This document shows, piece by piece, positions 1 to 9,059 of a DNA stretch of 64,000 nucleotides. The translations under genes were made by a program, and so were the position numbers. Position 1 is the first letter of the stretch. Each line of letters begins with the position of its first letter. The notes below the pieces were generated by a model. That model saw only the letters and a list, made by a program, of their open reading frames with translations. It had not been told where the DNA came from and did not search any database. The stretch is from Halodesulfovibrio aestuarii DSM 17919 = ATCC 29578 (GTDB taxonomy: Bacteria > Desulfobacterota > Desulfovibrionia > Desulfovibrionales > Desulfovibrionaceae), in the NCBI RefSeq assembly GCF_000384815.1, contig NZ_ARQF01000021.1, positions 124,001-188,000 of the forward strand, in the 5' to 3' direction.

Positions 1-801
1 ACACCCGAGTGATGTTAGTCTGCTTGCAGCATCAGATAAGGCTGATTTTTCATTTGTCCAGAAAATAACTTGCTCAGGGCGCTCTTTCAAAAGTGTAAAT
101 TGTGCAGGATCTTCGGGAAGGTGCTTGGTAACAATTACAGCAAGCGGTTGCCGCTCAACACCTTCGAGACGACAGGTAAGTTGTGGATTATCTGCGTAGA
201 AGGTGCCACCACCCACAATTACTGCATCAACTTTTTTTCTGAGTTCATGAACCCGTTTGCGGGATTCTTCACCGCTGATCCACTGGGAGTGACCTGTCCG
301 TGTGGCAATTTTGCCGTCTAAAGTGGAGGCAAGCTTTAGTGTCGTGAACGGGTACGGGGTTTGAATCCAGGTGAGAAAATCGGAGACGAGGGTACGGCAT
401 TCTTCTTCAAGCATCCCTGTTTCAACAGAAACTCCGTTTTCCCGTAAAAACTCTGCGCCGCCTTTTGCTTTCGGATTCGGATCCTGCAAGCCGATAATTA
501 CACGTTTAATTCCGGCTTCCAAAATAGCTTTCGAGCACGGTGGTGTTTTGCCGTAGTGGTTGCATGGCTCAAGTGTAACATACATTGAGCAATTCTCTGG
601 GGAAATGCCTTTCGCAGCCGCATCGTTGAGGCATTCTATTTCAGCATGTGGTTTGCCACAGGCAGTATGGTAGCCTTCGGCAACAATCTGTCCATGCTGA
701 ACAAGTACAGCACCGACTGTTGGATTGGGGGCTGCTGCACCGCGTCCTTTTTCAGCAAGAGCAATTGCCCAGCGCATAAAATGAGCATTAGGATGCTGCA
801 T
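1..801 (-). CDS. ribD: Riboflavin biosynthesis deaminase/reductase RibD (3' end outside window)
   Basis: Bifunctional RibD of the riboflavin pathway: an N-terminal deaminase and a C-terminal NADPH-dependent reductase that convert the GTP-derived pyrimidine intermediate. About 267 codons are present; the usual length is about 370, so the reductase domain is cut by the window edge. The zinc deaminase motifs are clear: PHAEIECL, then [14 protein letters not shown] about 25 residues later. The reductase start is seen as [12 protein letters not shown] and [10 protein letters not shown] chose the ATG at 801 (protein begins [12 protein letters not shown]), which overlaps the end of the upstream deaminase gene by 14 bases and suggests translational coupling. 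An internal ATG at 777 is a weaker alternative. No ORF caller will list it because it runs off the edge. Confidence 0.93.
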   Translation of the reverse strand, partial: MQHPNAHFMRWAIALAEKGRGAAAPNPTVGAVLVQHGQIVAEGYHTACGKPHAEIECLNDAAAKGISPENCSMYVTLEPCNHYGKTPPCSKAILEAGIKRVIIGLQDPNPKAKGGAEFLRENGVSVETGMLEEECRTLVSDFLTWIQTPYPFTTLKLASTLDGKIATRTGHSQWISGEESRKRVHELRKKVDAVIVGGGTFYADNPQLTCRLEGVERQPLAVIVTKHLPEDPAQFTLLKERPEQVIFWTNEKSALSDAASRLTSLGC

Positions 802-1264
802 CTGCGCCTCGAACTACGTGGTCGATTTTAATAAACGGTACCCCGGCTTCTTCAACCATGCCTGTGGCAAGTTCATCATTGTAGCCCTCAACATAGTAAA
901 CAGCTTTAACACCACAGTTCAGGAGCATTTTGGTGCAGATGAGGCAAGGCATTGTGGTGCAGTAAATTTCTGCTCCGGCAAGTGATACTCCGTGAACAGC
1001 AGCTTGAATGATGACATTTTGCTCTGCATGGAGTCCCCGGCACATTTCATGACGTTGACCGGAAGGGATGCCAAGTTCTGCGCGAAGACATCCAATATCA
1101 AGACAGTGGGATGTGTTTGCAGGGGCACCATTGTAGCCTGTTGCAAGGATGCGCTTGTCCTTAACTGCGATTGCACCGACTTTGCGGCGAGTACATGTGG
1201 AGCGCTCGGCAACCATATAGGTGATGTCCATGAAATATTGAGGCCAAGGAAGTCGCTGTTGCAT
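788..1264 (-). CDS. dCMP/cytidine deaminase family protein (ComEB-type)
   Basis: 158-residue zinc-dependent deaminase, most like deoxycytidylate deaminases that supply dUMP for thymidylate synthesis. The zinc motifs HAEQN and [11 protein letters not shown] are present with normal spacing, preceded by the family's TGYNGAP motif. The chosen ATG (1264) has a GGAG sequence nine bases upstream; an in-frame TTG five codons earlier would place that GGAG inside the gene, so it is less likely. It is followed by ribD with a short overlap, so the two are probably cotranscribed. A 157-base gap with the glyA terminator separates it from glyA. Substrate (dCMP rather than another cytidine derivative) is inferred from family resemblance. 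Confidence 0.88.
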   Translation of the reverse strand: MQQRLPWPQYFMDITYMVAERSTCTRRKVGAIAVKDKRILATGYNGAPANTSHCLDIGCLRAELGIPSGQRHEMCRGLHAEQNVIIQAAVHGVSLAGAEIYCTTMPCLICTKMLLNCGVKAVYYVEGYNDELATGMVEEAGVPFIKIDHVVRGADAAS

Positions 1265-1421
1265 TGGTATTAACTCCAACAGGGGGTGTTTCTGATAAGA
1301 TAGTATCTAAAAATTTTTCAGTGACAGATACGATAGTGGTGTCACATGCCGCAGTCAAGGCACCATATATAATTTAAAAATACACCCGAAGTATAAAGGC
1401 TGATAAATTGAAAAGTTGGAC

Positions 1422-1453
1422 AAAAAAAAGGCCGGGGAGGCAATCCCCGGCCT
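1422..1453 (-). terminator. Intrinsic terminator of glyA
   Basis: A GC-rich hairpin (arm GGCCGGGG, loop ATTGCCT-like, arm CCCCGGCC) is followed on the minus strand by eight T residues. It starts nine bases after the glyA stop codon and separates the fatty-acid/glyA operon from the dCMP deaminase-ribD pair. Confidence 0.9.
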
Positions 1454-1461
1454 TGTGCTTT

Positions 1462-2700
1462 TTACCAAGCAAAAAGCGGGAATTGGCGCGCAAACGCCGT
1501 GACCTGCTTGTGGATGTCAGCAAGGTATGTATCGTTGTCGATGTGCTTGAGCGCATCAATCATCCATGCTGCTACTTTCTGCATGTCTGCTTCTTTCATG
1601 CCGCGGCTGGTAAGTGCCGGAGTACCGATACGGATACCGGAAGTCACAAACGGGCTGCGAGTTTCAAAAGGCACAGTGTTTTTGTTGGTAGTAATGCCAG
1701 CTTTATCAAGCGCAAGCTGTGCATCTTTACCAGTGATGTCTTTATTGGTGAGGTCGATAAGAAGAAGGTGGTTATCTGTACCGCCGGAAACAAGGTCAAA
1801 GCCTTCATCAAGAAGAGATTGGCCAAGAGTCTTAGCGTTAGCAAGAACCTGCTTCTGATAAACCTTGTACTCAGGACGTAATGCTTCGCCGAAAGCAACA
1901 GCTTTAGCAGCAATTACATGCATGAGTGGTCCACCCTGGATTCCAGGGAAGATCTGGCTGTTTAACTTTTTCCCCAGATCTTCAGTGGAAAGAATCATAC
2001 CGCCGCGTGGACCGCGAAGGGTTTTATGGGTGGTGGTTGTCGTTACGTGCGCATGTGGAACAGGAGAGTTATGCAAGCCAGCTGCAACTAAGCCTGCAAT
2101 GTGTGCCATATCCACAAAAAGCTTTGCACCTACTTCGTCTGCAATTGCACGGAACTTCGCAAAATCAATTTCTCTAGGGTATGCACTCGCGCCTGCGATG
2201 ATAACCGCCGGCTTGTGTTCTTTTGCAAGTTCGAGAACGTTATCATAGTCAATACGACCAGTTTCGCGGTTTACACCGTACGCTTTAACGTCAAAGAACC
2301 TGCCGGAGAAGTTCACAGGACTGCCGTGTGTAAGATGTCCCCCGTGAGAGAGATCCATACCAAGTACAGTATCGCCTGCGTTGGCGATGGCATAGTAAGC
2401 TGCCATGTTAGCCTGACTGCCGGAATGCGGCTGCACGTTAACATATTCTGCACCAAAAATTTCTTTTGCACGTTCGATAGCGATGGTTTCAGTTACGTCA
2501 ACGTACTCGCAACCACCGTAGTAACGTTTGCCCGGGTATCCTTCAGCGTACTTGTGAGTGAGTACGGAGCCCTGAGTTTGACGTACAGCTGTTGATACGA
2601 AGTTTTCTGATGCGATTAATTCAAGCCCACCGGTCTGACGATCGATTTCCTGAAAAATGGAACGGCCTACTTCGGGATCTTGGATAAAAACTTCATCCAT
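1462..2700 (-). CDS. glyA: Serine hydroxymethyltransferase
   Basis: PLP enzyme interconverting serine and glycine with tetrahydrofolate, the main source of one-carbon units. The 412-residue length is normal. Diagnostic motifs include LIASENFVS near the N-terminus, the tetrahydrofolate/serine region [13 protein letters not shown], and the PLP-lysine motif [15 protein letters not shown] near residue 228. It is the last gene of the yceD-to-glyA operon, 74 bases after fabF, and ends in a strong terminator. Pairing of glyA with fab genes is common in Desulfovibrionaceae. Confidence 0.97.
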   Translation of the reverse strand: MDEVFIQDPEVGRSIFQEIDRQTGGLELIASENFVSTAVRQTQGSVLTHKYAEGYPGKRYYGGCEYVDVTETIAIERAKEIFGAEYVNVQPHSGSQANMAAYYAIANAGDTVLGMDLSHGGHLTHGSPVNFSGRFFDVKAYGVNRETGRIDYDNVLELAKEHKPAVIIAGASAYPREIDFAKFRAIADEVGAKLFVDMAHIAGLVAAGLHNSPVPHAHVTTTTTHKTLRGPRGGMILSTEDLGKKLNSQIFPGIQGGPLMHVIAAKAVAFGEALRPEYKVYQKQVLANAKTLGQSLLDEGFDLVSGGTDNHLLLIDLTNKDITGKDAQLALDKAGITTNKNTVPFETRSPFVTSGIRIGTPALTSRGMKEADMQKVAAWMIDALKHIDNDTYLADIHKQVTAFARQFPLFAW

Positions 2701-2774
2701 GAGTGATGCCCCTTACTATTTAAATGAGGAAGAAAAAGGGCGTACATAGCTACAAGCTGCATACGCCCCCACAT

Positions 2775-4022
2775 TTACCCGTTGAAACGCTTGAACAGCA
2801 CACTTGCGTTGGTGCCGCCAAAGCCGAAGTTGTTGCTGAGCACGTACTCAGCTTGATACTTCTCTGAACCATTCCCCATGTAGTTCAGATCGCATTCAGG
2901 GTCAGGTGTATCATGGTTTGCTGTGCCCGGAACAAGACCTTTGTCAAGTGTCAGGCAGGAGAAAACTCCTTCCATACCACCAGCAGCACCTAAAAGGTGT
3001 CCAGTCTGAGACTTGTTCGCAGAAATACGCAGTTTGTACGCATGATCACCAAAGACTTTTTTCATCGCGCCGGTTTCTGCCTTATCATTAAGAGAAGTAG
3101 AAGTTCCGTGTGCGTTGATACAGTCCACAGCATCAGTCGTGATACCAGCTTCTTCAATAGCGTCGATCATTGACTGAGCCATTCCTTCGGAATCTTCACG
3201 TGGTGCTGTCATATGGTAAGCATCACCGGTAGAACCGAAGCCCACAACTTCTGCGTAAATTTTTGCACCGCGGGCCTTTGCAGAATCATATGATTCAAGC
3301 AAGAGAAGGCCAGAGCCTTCAGCAATGATAAAGCCGGAGCGTTCTCCGTCAAATGGACGGGAGGCTTTTGTAGGCTCATCGTTACGGTTGCTGCAAAGCG
3401 CTTTAAGTGCTGTAAAGCCGGACACTCCCATAGGGGTGATAGTGGATTCTGCACCACCGGTGATGATTGCATCACAACGTCCGCTTTTGATATCTTCGTA
3501 TGCATGGCCGATTGCGTGGGTACCGGATGCACAAGCACTGGTAAATACAAGGTTTGGACCCTTTGCACCAGTAAAAATAGAAACTTGCCCCGGTGCCATG
3601 TTAGAAATCAGCATTGGGATCCAGAATGGGCTGATTTTGTTCGGTCCTGCGTTTGTGAGTTTGCTATGGAAAGTTTCGATGGTGTTAAGACCACCAAGAC
3701 CTACACCAAGCATAACTCCAACGCGTTTAGCATTTTCGTCTGTGATTTCGTATTTGGAGTTTTCCATGAGCTGTTTTGCACATGCAACCGCAAACTGTAC
3801 GAAACGATCCATGCGGCGGGCCTGTTTTGCAGGGATATGGTCGGCCGCATTAAAATCTTTAACTTCGCCTGCAATCTGTGAAGTAAACTCGCTTGCATCA
3901 AACTGGGTGATTGGGCCGATACCGGATTCACCGGCAATCAGCTTTTCCCAGCTTGTGTCAACATCGTTCCCAAGTGGGTTAATGGTGGCAACGCCAGTTA
4001 CTACTACTCTTTTTTCAGTCAT
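2775..4022 (-). CDS. fabF: Beta-ketoacyl-ACP synthase II
   Basis: Condensing enzyme of type II fatty acid elongation; it adds malonyl-ACP units to the growing acyl chain. The Cys-His-His triad is visible: TSACASGTHA (Cys near 165), NAHGTSTSLND (His near 303) and NKSQTGHLLGAAGG (His near 340). Length of 415 residues is normal. I chose the ATG at 4022 (MTEKRVVVTG) because AGGA lies ten bases upstream; an ATG nine bases earlier would sit against the same AGGA. It follows acpP after a 171-base gap that holds a long hairpin, so its expression may be set separately from acpP. Confidence 0.96.
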   Translation of the reverse strand: MTEKRVVVTGVATINPLGNDVDTSWEKLIAGESGIGPITQFDASEFTSQIAGEVKDFNAADHIPAKQARRMDRFVQFAVACAKQLMENSKYEITDENAKRVGVMLGVGLGGLNTIETFHSKLTNAGPNKISPFWIPMLISNMAPGQVSIFTGAKGPNLVFTSACASGTHAIGHAYEDIKSGRCDAIITGGAESTITPMGVSGFTALKALCSNRNDEPTKASRPFDGERSGFIIAEGSGLLLLESYDSAKARGAKIYAEVVGFGSTGDAYHMTAPREDSEGMAQSMIDAIEEAGITTDAVDCINAHGTSTSLNDKAETGAMKKVFGDHAYKLRISANKSQTGHLLGAAGGMEGVFSCLTLDKGLVPGTANHDTPDPECDLNYMGNGSEKYQAEYVLSNNFGFGGTNASVLFKRFNG

Positions 4023-4134
4023 ATGCTTCATTCCTGGGAAAAGTGCGCTGTATAAGAGATTAATTCACCCCGCTTTTCTTTTTCGGTGCGCTGACAGCAC
4101 TACCTCATTTATGTGCCATCAAAATAAGCGGGTA

Positions 4135-4166
4135 AGGCGTCTTATGCAGTAATGCACAAGACGCCT
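4135..4166 (-). other. Hairpin between acpP and fabF
   Basis: A near-perfect inverted repeat lies 28 bases past the acpP stop codon. Its arms are AGGCGTCTTGTGCA and TGCATAAGACGCCT around a TTAC loop. There is no T run after it on the minus strand, so it is more likely an RNA 3'-end stabiliser/processing or partial attenuation site than a strict terminator. acpP is usually needed in large excess over fabF, which fits such a role; this is inference. Confidence 0.6.
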
Positions 4167-4193
4167 GTATATAAAACGCTGTAACAGTGCGGA

Positions 4194-4424
4194 CTACTGC
4201 TGTTTTGTGATGTAGTCGTATGCATCCTGAACTTTCAAGATTTTCTGTGCATCGTCGTCGTCGATTTCAACGCCGAACTCTTCTTCCATAGCCATGATGA
4301 GTTCGGTGAGGTCGAGGGAGTCAGCGCCGAGGTCTTCTACGAAAGAAGCATCGTTTTTAACTTCTTCTTCAGACACGCCGAGCTGGTCAATGATGATCTG
4401 TTTTACTTTTGCTTCTGCAGACAT
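4194..4424 (-). CDS. acpP: Acyl carrier protein
   Basis: Small acidic carrier (76 residues) of fatty acid synthesis. The 4'-phosphopantetheine attachment site DSLDL is present with Ser36, in the context [13 protein letters not shown]. The start at 4424 (MSAEAKVKQ) has a good GGAGG six bases upstream; an upstream in-frame start would incorporate this ribosome binding site. It lies 82 bases after fabG and is followed by a hairpin before fabF. Confidence 0.97.
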   Translation of the reverse strand: MSAEAKVKQIIIDQLGVSEEEVKNDASFVEDLGADSLDLTELIMAMEEEFGVEIDDDDAQKILKVQDAYDYITKQQ

Positions 4425-4506
4425 GGATTCCTCCAATGGATTGTTTCTTTTTTTGTTATTTTGCCTTCCCGAAAGAAAGCAGTAAAGTTTTTAGGGGTGC
4501 TAGCCC

Positions 4507-5247
4507 CTAGCAGTACATACCGCCGTTAACGGCAATAACTTGCCCGGTGATGTAGCCGGCACCATCTGATGCGAGGAAAGCTACTGTATTTGCAATGTCC
4601 TCTACGTCGCCCATGCGTTTAAGAGGGATTGCCTTTTCGTATTCACTGCGCACGTTTTCTGGAAGAGCGTTAGTCATATCGGTGTTGATAAAACCAGGGG
4701 CAACAGCATTTACGGTGATATTACGTGCACCGAGTTCTTTTGCCATAGATTTTGTCATACCGATGATTCCCGCCTTAGCAGAACAGTAGTTAGCCTGACC
4801 TGCGTTGCCCATCTGACCTACTACGGAAGTAAGGTTGATGATACGGCCGCAACGCTGTTTGCTCATGATTTTTGCTGCCTCTCTACAAGCAACAAAAGCC
4901 CCGCGCAGGTTTACGTTAATGACACGATCAAAGTCTTCATTCTTCATGCGGAGGAGAAGACCATCTTTAGTGATGCCTGCGTTGTTTACTAGAACATCAA
5001 GCTTCACTTTGTCTTTAATTTCTTCTTTAAAGAATGCAGCAATCTCTTCAGGGTTGCCAACATCTAATTTGAACGCTTTTGCTTTACCACCAGCAGCTTC
5101 AATGGAAGCTGCAACGTTTTGAGCCTCTTCCGGCTTAGAAACGTATGTGAGGTAAACCTGAAATCCGGCTTTACCAAGCTGCTCAGCGATTGACTTGCCA
5201 ATCCCGCGCGAGCCGCCGGTAACCAGTGCTGTTGAAAGTAATTCCAT
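4507..5247 (-). CDS. fabG: 3-oxoacyl-ACP reductase
   Basis: NADPH-dependent short-chain dehydrogenase performing the first reduction in fatty acid elongation. Length 246 residues is typical. The cofactor motif TGGSRGIG is at the N-terminus; the catalytic Ser-Tyr-Lys set appears as NLTSVVGQMG and NYCSAKAG, with NNAG before them. I placed the start at the ATG at 5247 (MELLSTALVTGG); the open frame extends 31 codons upstream but that part matches nothing in the family. It sits between fabH and acpP, the standard cluster order. Confidence 0.95.
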   Translation of the reverse strand: MELLSTALVTGGSRGIGKSIAEQLGKAGFQVYLTYVSKPEEAQNVAASIEAAGGKAKAFKLDVGNPEEIAAFFKEEIKDKVKLDVLVNNAGITKDGLLLRMKNEDFDRVINVNLRGAFVACREAAKIMSKQRCGRIINLTSVVGQMGNAGQANYCSAKAGIIGMTKSMAKELGARNITVNAVAPGFINTDMTNALPENVRSEYEKAIPLKRMGDVEDIANTVAFLASDGAGYITGQVIAVNGGMYC

Positions 5248-5382
5248 ATTTATTCGCTTCTGGTTAGGTGTTAAAAGCAATGCCTTATACCCTAAAGAGA
5301 GTATAACTTCAATTCCCAAAACTGCCTGTGTAACATACAAGAATAGTTAGTTTTTAGAAAGAGAGGGCACTAAATAAGATAT

Positions 5383-6372
5383 CTAGGTTCTCAGCAGTGC
5401 TGCGCCCCAGGTAAATCCACCGCCGAATGTAGTCAGCAGAATGTTCTTACCAGGTTCAAGTGTGCCGGCTGCTTTGGCTTCTCCCAGTGCGATTGGAATG
5501 GAGGCTGCGGATGTGTTACCCATTTTGTTTACGTTAACATACACCCGTTCACTATCAATAGTGAGTTTCTTGCCGACTGCTTCGATGATTCGCATATTGG
5601 CCTGATGCGGAATGAGAATATCAATGTCGTCTGGAGAAAGGCCGTTGCGTTCCATAAGAGTGTTGCACACGCCTACCATGCTGCGTACCGCATGTTTAAA
5701 AACTTCGCGTCCTTGCATCATAACAAAGTGCTCTTCGGGAACGGGCTGACCAACTTTGTACGGGTGGGATGAGCCCCCCCCGCGGATTGTCAGCAGGTCG
5801 CATAAAGAGCCATCAGAGGAAAGTTCGATATCTACAATAGTTGTAGAGTCTTCAGTAGGAGTGGCGGAGATGACTACCGCGCCAGCGCCGTCGCCGAAAA
5901 GAACGCAGGTATTGCGATCTTCCCAGTTAGTACGGGACGACATTGTCTCGCCACCACAGAGAAGAATGTTGGAATCTTCTTCTGTATGGGCGAGAGAGCT
6001 AGCCAGTTTTAATCCGTACACGAAGCCGGAACAGGCTGCGCTCAGGTCAAGTGCCATAAGGCCTTTTAAGCCAAGCTTGTCTTCCATGATACATGCTGTG
6101 TTAGGACAGTAAGCATCTGGAGTACAGGTCGCCACAAGAATATGGGATAACTCTTCCCGGTTCATTTTCGCATCGGCGAGTGCAGCTTCAGCTGCCTGAG
6201 TAGTAAGGTCGGAAGTTGACTGACCTTCTGCCACAATGTGGCGCTGCTCGATCCCCGTGCGAGTTCTGATCCATTCGTCGCTTGTGTCGACCATCTTTTC
6301 GAGGTCGAAGTTGGTTAGAACCTTTTCAGGAACATATGCTCCAAAACCCCGGATGTAACATTTCTTTTTCAT
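5383..6372 (-). CDS. fabH: Beta-ketoacyl-ACP synthase III
   Basis: Initiating condensing enzyme joining acetyl-CoA to malonyl-ACP. The Cys-His-Asn triad is visible in DLSAACSGFVYG, LIPHQANMRI and NKMGNTSAAS. Length is 329 residues with the start at 6372 (MKKKCYIRGFG), preceded by a purine-rich GGAAA; an open extension of ten codons upstream is not family-like. It follows plsX after 53 bases and precedes fabG. Confidence 0.96.
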   Translation of the reverse strand: MKKKCYIRGFGAYVPEKVLTNFDLEKMVDTSDEWIRTRTGIEQRHIVAEGQSTSDLTTQAAEAALADAKMNREELSHILVATCTPDAYCPNTACIMEDKLGLKGLMALDLSAACSGFVYGLKLASSLAHTEEDSNILLCGGETMSSRTNWEDRNTCVLFGDGAGAVVISATPTEDSTTIVDIELSSDGSLCDLLTIRGGGSSHPYKVGQPVPEEHFVMMQGREVFKHAVRSMVGVCNTLMERNGLSPDDIDILIPHQANMRIIEAVGKKLTIDSERVYVNVNKMGNTSAASIPIALGEAKAAGTLEPGKNILLTTFGGGFTWGAALLRT

Positions 6373-6425
6373 TACAGTTTCCGGAAAGCTACAAAGCGGC
6401 ACAGTAGCACTGCACCGCCTCAGCT

Positions 6426-7466
6426 TTAGTTCTTAATAGCTCTGCCAAAGCTCGTCAGCTCTTCATTAGCGCTGATAGCTTCGACTAGGCGCTCATTTGT
6501 TTTTTTGCGTACGAAAGTAGATGCCATTTTTACGGCGTTGAAGATAGCTTTATCATTCGATGCGCCGTGACATACAATCGCGATCCCCTTGAGACCCAGA
6601 ACTGGTGCGCCACCATATTCGGCGTAGTCTACTATTTTTGCAAACTTTTTAAACGCTTTTTTAGCCAGTAATGTGCCTATCTTGGCAATTGTACTTGACA
6701 TTAGCTGTCGTTTTAATAGCCGGCCCATAGAAGTACTAAGCCCTTCGCTGAGTTTCAAGGCTACGTTGCCTACAAAACCGTCGCAGACCACAACATCGAC
6801 TTGACCAGTGAATAGGTCACGTCCCTCAACGTTTCCAAGGAAGTTGATATCGTTGGCCAGCTTGAACAAGTCGTAGGCTTCTTTTACCTGTGTGTTTCCT
6901 TTGCCTTCCTCTTCACCGATGGAAAGAAGACCGATTCGTGGAGAATCATACTCCAGAAGATCTTTGGCAAAGGCATTGGCCATAAGGCCAAACTGGAACA
7001 GATGCTGAGGCTTACAATCTACGTTGGCTCCTACATCAAGAAGAACGATAGGGTGCTTCTCTGTAGGCATTACGCTCGCAAGGGCAGGGCGTTCAACGCC
7101 GGCAATGCGTCCAATAATAAACATTCCGCATGCGACAGTAGCGCCGGAGTTTCCAGCGCTGACTATGCCATCAGCCTTACCTTCTTTGACAAGGCGGCAT
7201 GCGATTTGAATTGACGCATTTTTTTTACGGCGAAGAATATCGGAAGGCTTTTCGTCCATCCCTGCCACCTCGTCGGTGTGCACTACTTCATAGGCTACCC
7301 CTTTAAGGGGTAGCCTATCGAGTTCGGCATTGATTAGCTTTTCGTTACCGACAAGAATAACCTTTATACCGAAGGTGCGAGCAGCCTTAATAGCACCTGG
7401 GACATTAACGGACGGACCAATATCTCCGCCCATTGCATCCACGGCTATAACAGGAATGCTATGCAT
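6426..7466 (-). CDS. plsX: Phosphate acyltransferase PlsX
   Basis: Peripheral membrane enzyme forming acyl-phosphate from acyl-ACP for phosphatidic acid synthesis. The N-terminal signature IAVDAMGGDIGP and later GNSGATVACGMF, LLDVGANVDCKP and VCDGFVGN are characteristic. 346 residues. The start at 7466 (MHSIPVIAVDAMGG) follows AAGGACG closely and overlaps the rpmF stop region by eight bases, so rpmF and plsX are probably translationally coupled. The yceD-rpmF-plsX-fabH order is conserved across many bacteria. Confidence 0.96.
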   Translation of the reverse strand: MHSIPVIAVDAMGGDIGPSVNVPGAIKAARTFGIKVILVGNEKLINAELDRLPLKGVAYEVVHTDEVAGMDEKPSDILRRKKNASIQIACRLVKEGKADGIVSAGNSGATVACGMFIIGRIAGVERPALASVMPTEKHPIVLLDVGANVDCKPQHLFQFGLMANAFAKDLLEYDSPRIGLLSIGEEEGKGNTQVKEAYDLFKLANDINFLGNVEGRDLFTGQVDVVVCDGFVGNVALKLSEGLSTSMGRLLKRQLMSSTIAKIGTLLAKKAFKKFAKIVDYAEYGGAPVLGLKGIAIVCHGASNDKAIFNAVKMASTFVRKKTNERLVEAISANEELTSFGRAIKN

Positions 7467-7635
7467 CGTCCTTACTGATCTGGCGACCGTTGTAAGTGCC
7501 ACAAGCTGCGCAAACGCGGTGTGGGAGTGCTGCTTCGCCGCACTCGCAGTATACTACGGAAGGTACAGCCACACGGTGGTGGGAGCGACGCATGCCCTTG
7601 CGGGACTTGGATTTTCTTTTCTGTGCTACAGCCAT
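7459..7635 (-). CDS. rpmF: 50S ribosomal protein L32 (zinc-binding form)
   Basis: 58-residue basic ribosomal protein, short enough to be missed by simple ORF length cutoffs. It begins MAVAQKRKSKSRKGMRRSHH, the typical L32 start. Two cysteine pairs, YCECGE and CAACGTYNGR, make it the zinc-ribbon (C+) form. It lies 51 bases after yceD and its end overlaps plsX by eight bases. Spacing and conserved order support cotranscription of all three. Confidence 0.95.
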   Translation of the reverse strand: MAVAQKRKSKSRKGMRRSHHRVAVPSVVYCECGEAALPHRVCAACGTYNGRQISKDDA

Positions 7636-7686
7636 GACAGACCTCTCTTTAATCTGCTTTCGAACGAATTCCGAAAGACGTAATCG

Positions 7687-8217
7687 TTATTTATTCACTT
7701 TAAGGTTTCTAAGAACCGCAAAGCGTGGATCGAGTGTTGAATCTTCACACTCGCATTTTCCAGTATTTAAATCTTTGCCGCACTCAGCACAAAGACCCTT
7801 ACAGTCTTCCTTGCATAAAGGCTTAACTGGAAGGGCAATGACAAATTCTTCCCAAAGAACGCCTGCAACCTCAATTTCGATTCCAGTACTTTCATTGGCG
7901 ATGCGAACATTAGGTTCGGTATCGTCCGAACTTAGCTCTTCGTCAAGTATGAATACTTCATCAAAATTTTGATTGATGCTAATGGTTGCGTCTTGAGTGC
8001 AACGGTTGCAAGGCAGATTAACAGCACCTGTCATGCTGCCGTGCAGAATACATCCCTGTTCTTGAGGGATGAGAAATAAACGGGCTGCAAGCTCTTCCTT
8101 TATAGTGTAGGGAAGAGCGAATTCATCAATGGGACCTTGCCATATGGATTGGTCGTTGATGATTATTTCCTTGCCTTCTGGAGGCAGATCCTTGATTGCT
8201 AGCCAAAGTTGTTTCAT
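7687..8217 (-). CDS. yceD: YceD/DUF177 family protein
   Basis: 176-residue member of the DUF177 family found next to rpmF in most bacteria; family members are implicated in 23S rRNA accumulation in plants and E. coli. The N-terminus (MKQLWLAIKDLPPEG) and the central LPCNRC motif are typical. A C-terminal cysteine cluster (CKEDCKGLC, CGKDLNTGKCEC) could bind a metal. GAGGA lies upstream of the ATG at 8217. It is the first gene of the operon and is divergent from rpmB. Confidence 0.85.
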   Translation of the reverse strand: MKQLWLAIKDLPPEGKEIIINDQSIWQGPIDEFALPYTIKEELAARLFLIPQEQGCILHGSMTGAVNLPCNRCTQDATISINQNFDEVFILDEELSSDDTEPNVRIANESTGIEIEVAGVLWEEFVIALPVKPLCKEDCKGLCAECGKDLNTGKCECEDSTLDPRFAVLRNLKVNK

Positions 8218-8242
8218 ATTGATGTCCTCTTGCGGAAGGGGA

Positions 8243-8272
8243 TTTCTACATGCGAGAGTGTTTGTTTGTCAA
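8243..8272 (-). promoter_or_regulatory. Putative sigma-70 promoter for the yceD-rpmF-plsX-fab operon
   Basis: On the minus strand a perfect TTGACA (8272-8267) is followed after 18 bases by TAGAAA (8248-8243). The expected start of transcription would give a leader of only about 20 bases before yceD. It is the best promoter-like match in this divergent region. Confidence 0.55.
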
Positions 8273-8280
8273 GAAAAGGG

Positions 8281-8307
8281 TTGCCTTTTTTGTACCGAGG
8301 GTATAAT
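8281..8307 (+). promoter_or_regulatory. Putative promoter for rpmB
   Basis: A perfect TATAAT (8302-8307) is preceded 15 bases upstream by TTGCCT. The spacer is short for sigma-70, so the -35 may be displaced, but the -10 is ideal. It lies back to back with the yceD promoter, about 100 bases from the rpmB start. Confidence 0.45.
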
Positions 8308-8413
8308 ACACCCATCTCTTTGCTTGCGCATTTGTAGTAGGTCTTTTAGATGAGTTCTGCTTGCGTGACAATCAAAGTAATAAATTTTTTTCTTTAATAT
8401 ACGGAGAATCGCC

Positions 8414-8623
8414 ATGGCTAAAGAATGTGCTATTTGCGGTAAAGGCCCACAGGTCGGTAACAATGTTTCTCACTCACACATCAAAACTAAACGTCGCTTT
8501 CTGCCTAACCTCCAGCGTGTACGTCATCAGTTCCCTAATGGTCAGGTAAGAGCTATCAACGTTTGTACCCGTTGTCTGCGCTCTGGCGCTGTTGTGAAGC
8601 CTGTAGCAACTAAGAGTGCTTAA
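8414..8623 (+). CDS. rpmB: 50S ribosomal protein L28 (zinc-binding form)
   Basis: 69-residue ribosomal protein. It begins [16 protein letters not shown] and ends with [10 protein letters not shown], giving two CxxC pairs characteristic of the zinc-binding L28 form; the middle [14 protein letters not shown] is typical. A GGAG lies upstream of the ATG. It is a single-gene transcription unit with its own terminator. Both L28 and L32 here retain their zinc cysteines, so no zinc-free paralogue is implied within this window. Confidence 0.97.
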   Translation: MAKECAICGKGPQVGNNVSHSHIKTKRRFLPNLQRVRHQFPNGQVRAINVCTRCLRSGAVVKPVATKSA

Positions 8624-8656
8624 GCTTTTTCGGCGATCCAGAATGGACAAGAAAAG

Positions 8657-8691
8657 AAAAAATCTCACCAGAAATGGTGAGATTTTTTTTT
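8657..8691 (+). terminator. Terminator of rpmB
   Basis: Hairpin with arms AATCTCACC and GGTGAGATT around AGAAAT, followed by nine T residues; A residues on the other side make it potentially bidirectional. Confidence 0.92.
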
Positions 8692-9059
8692 CTCAAAATT
8701 TATTTCATAATAAAAACTCTCACTTCCACATCACTTCCACATCGATACGCTGTTTTTCGCATTAGTTTCTTTACTAATTAGCGTAGATAGTGAACTCTAC
8801 TTTTCGAAGATTCTATCTGTTTAATATATTTTTGTAGTGCGTTGCTGTGTGCAACATAATAGCATTTTTCCAGTTGGAAAGTTATTTGTTTCCATGGGTT
8901 ACCGCAAATGGTGGTGATTTGCCGGGAAAATCCTGTATACTGGGGATATTGCACTATCGAGGTGGGGGACGTGACCATAAAGGGCTTGTCATTTCATTTA
9001 GAGTGACTAGTTTCTTAGAGGTACGGATAGATTGCTTAGAATTTGAAGGGCACAACAAT
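8692..9059. other. Intergenic region rpmB-fxsA
   Basis: No gene seen. It contains two tandem copies of an 11-base unit TCACTTCCACA (8720-8741). The frame of fxsA stays open upstream to 8847, but that extension lacks family similarity and a ribosome binding site, so I treat it as leader. A TATACT at about 8935 could be a -10 element, without a convincing -35. Confidence 0.5.

Noticed and set aside
8847-9059. N-terminal extension of fxsA to an upstream ATG
   Set aside because: FxsA proteins start with the hydrophobic helix at 9060, which also has its own ribosome site.
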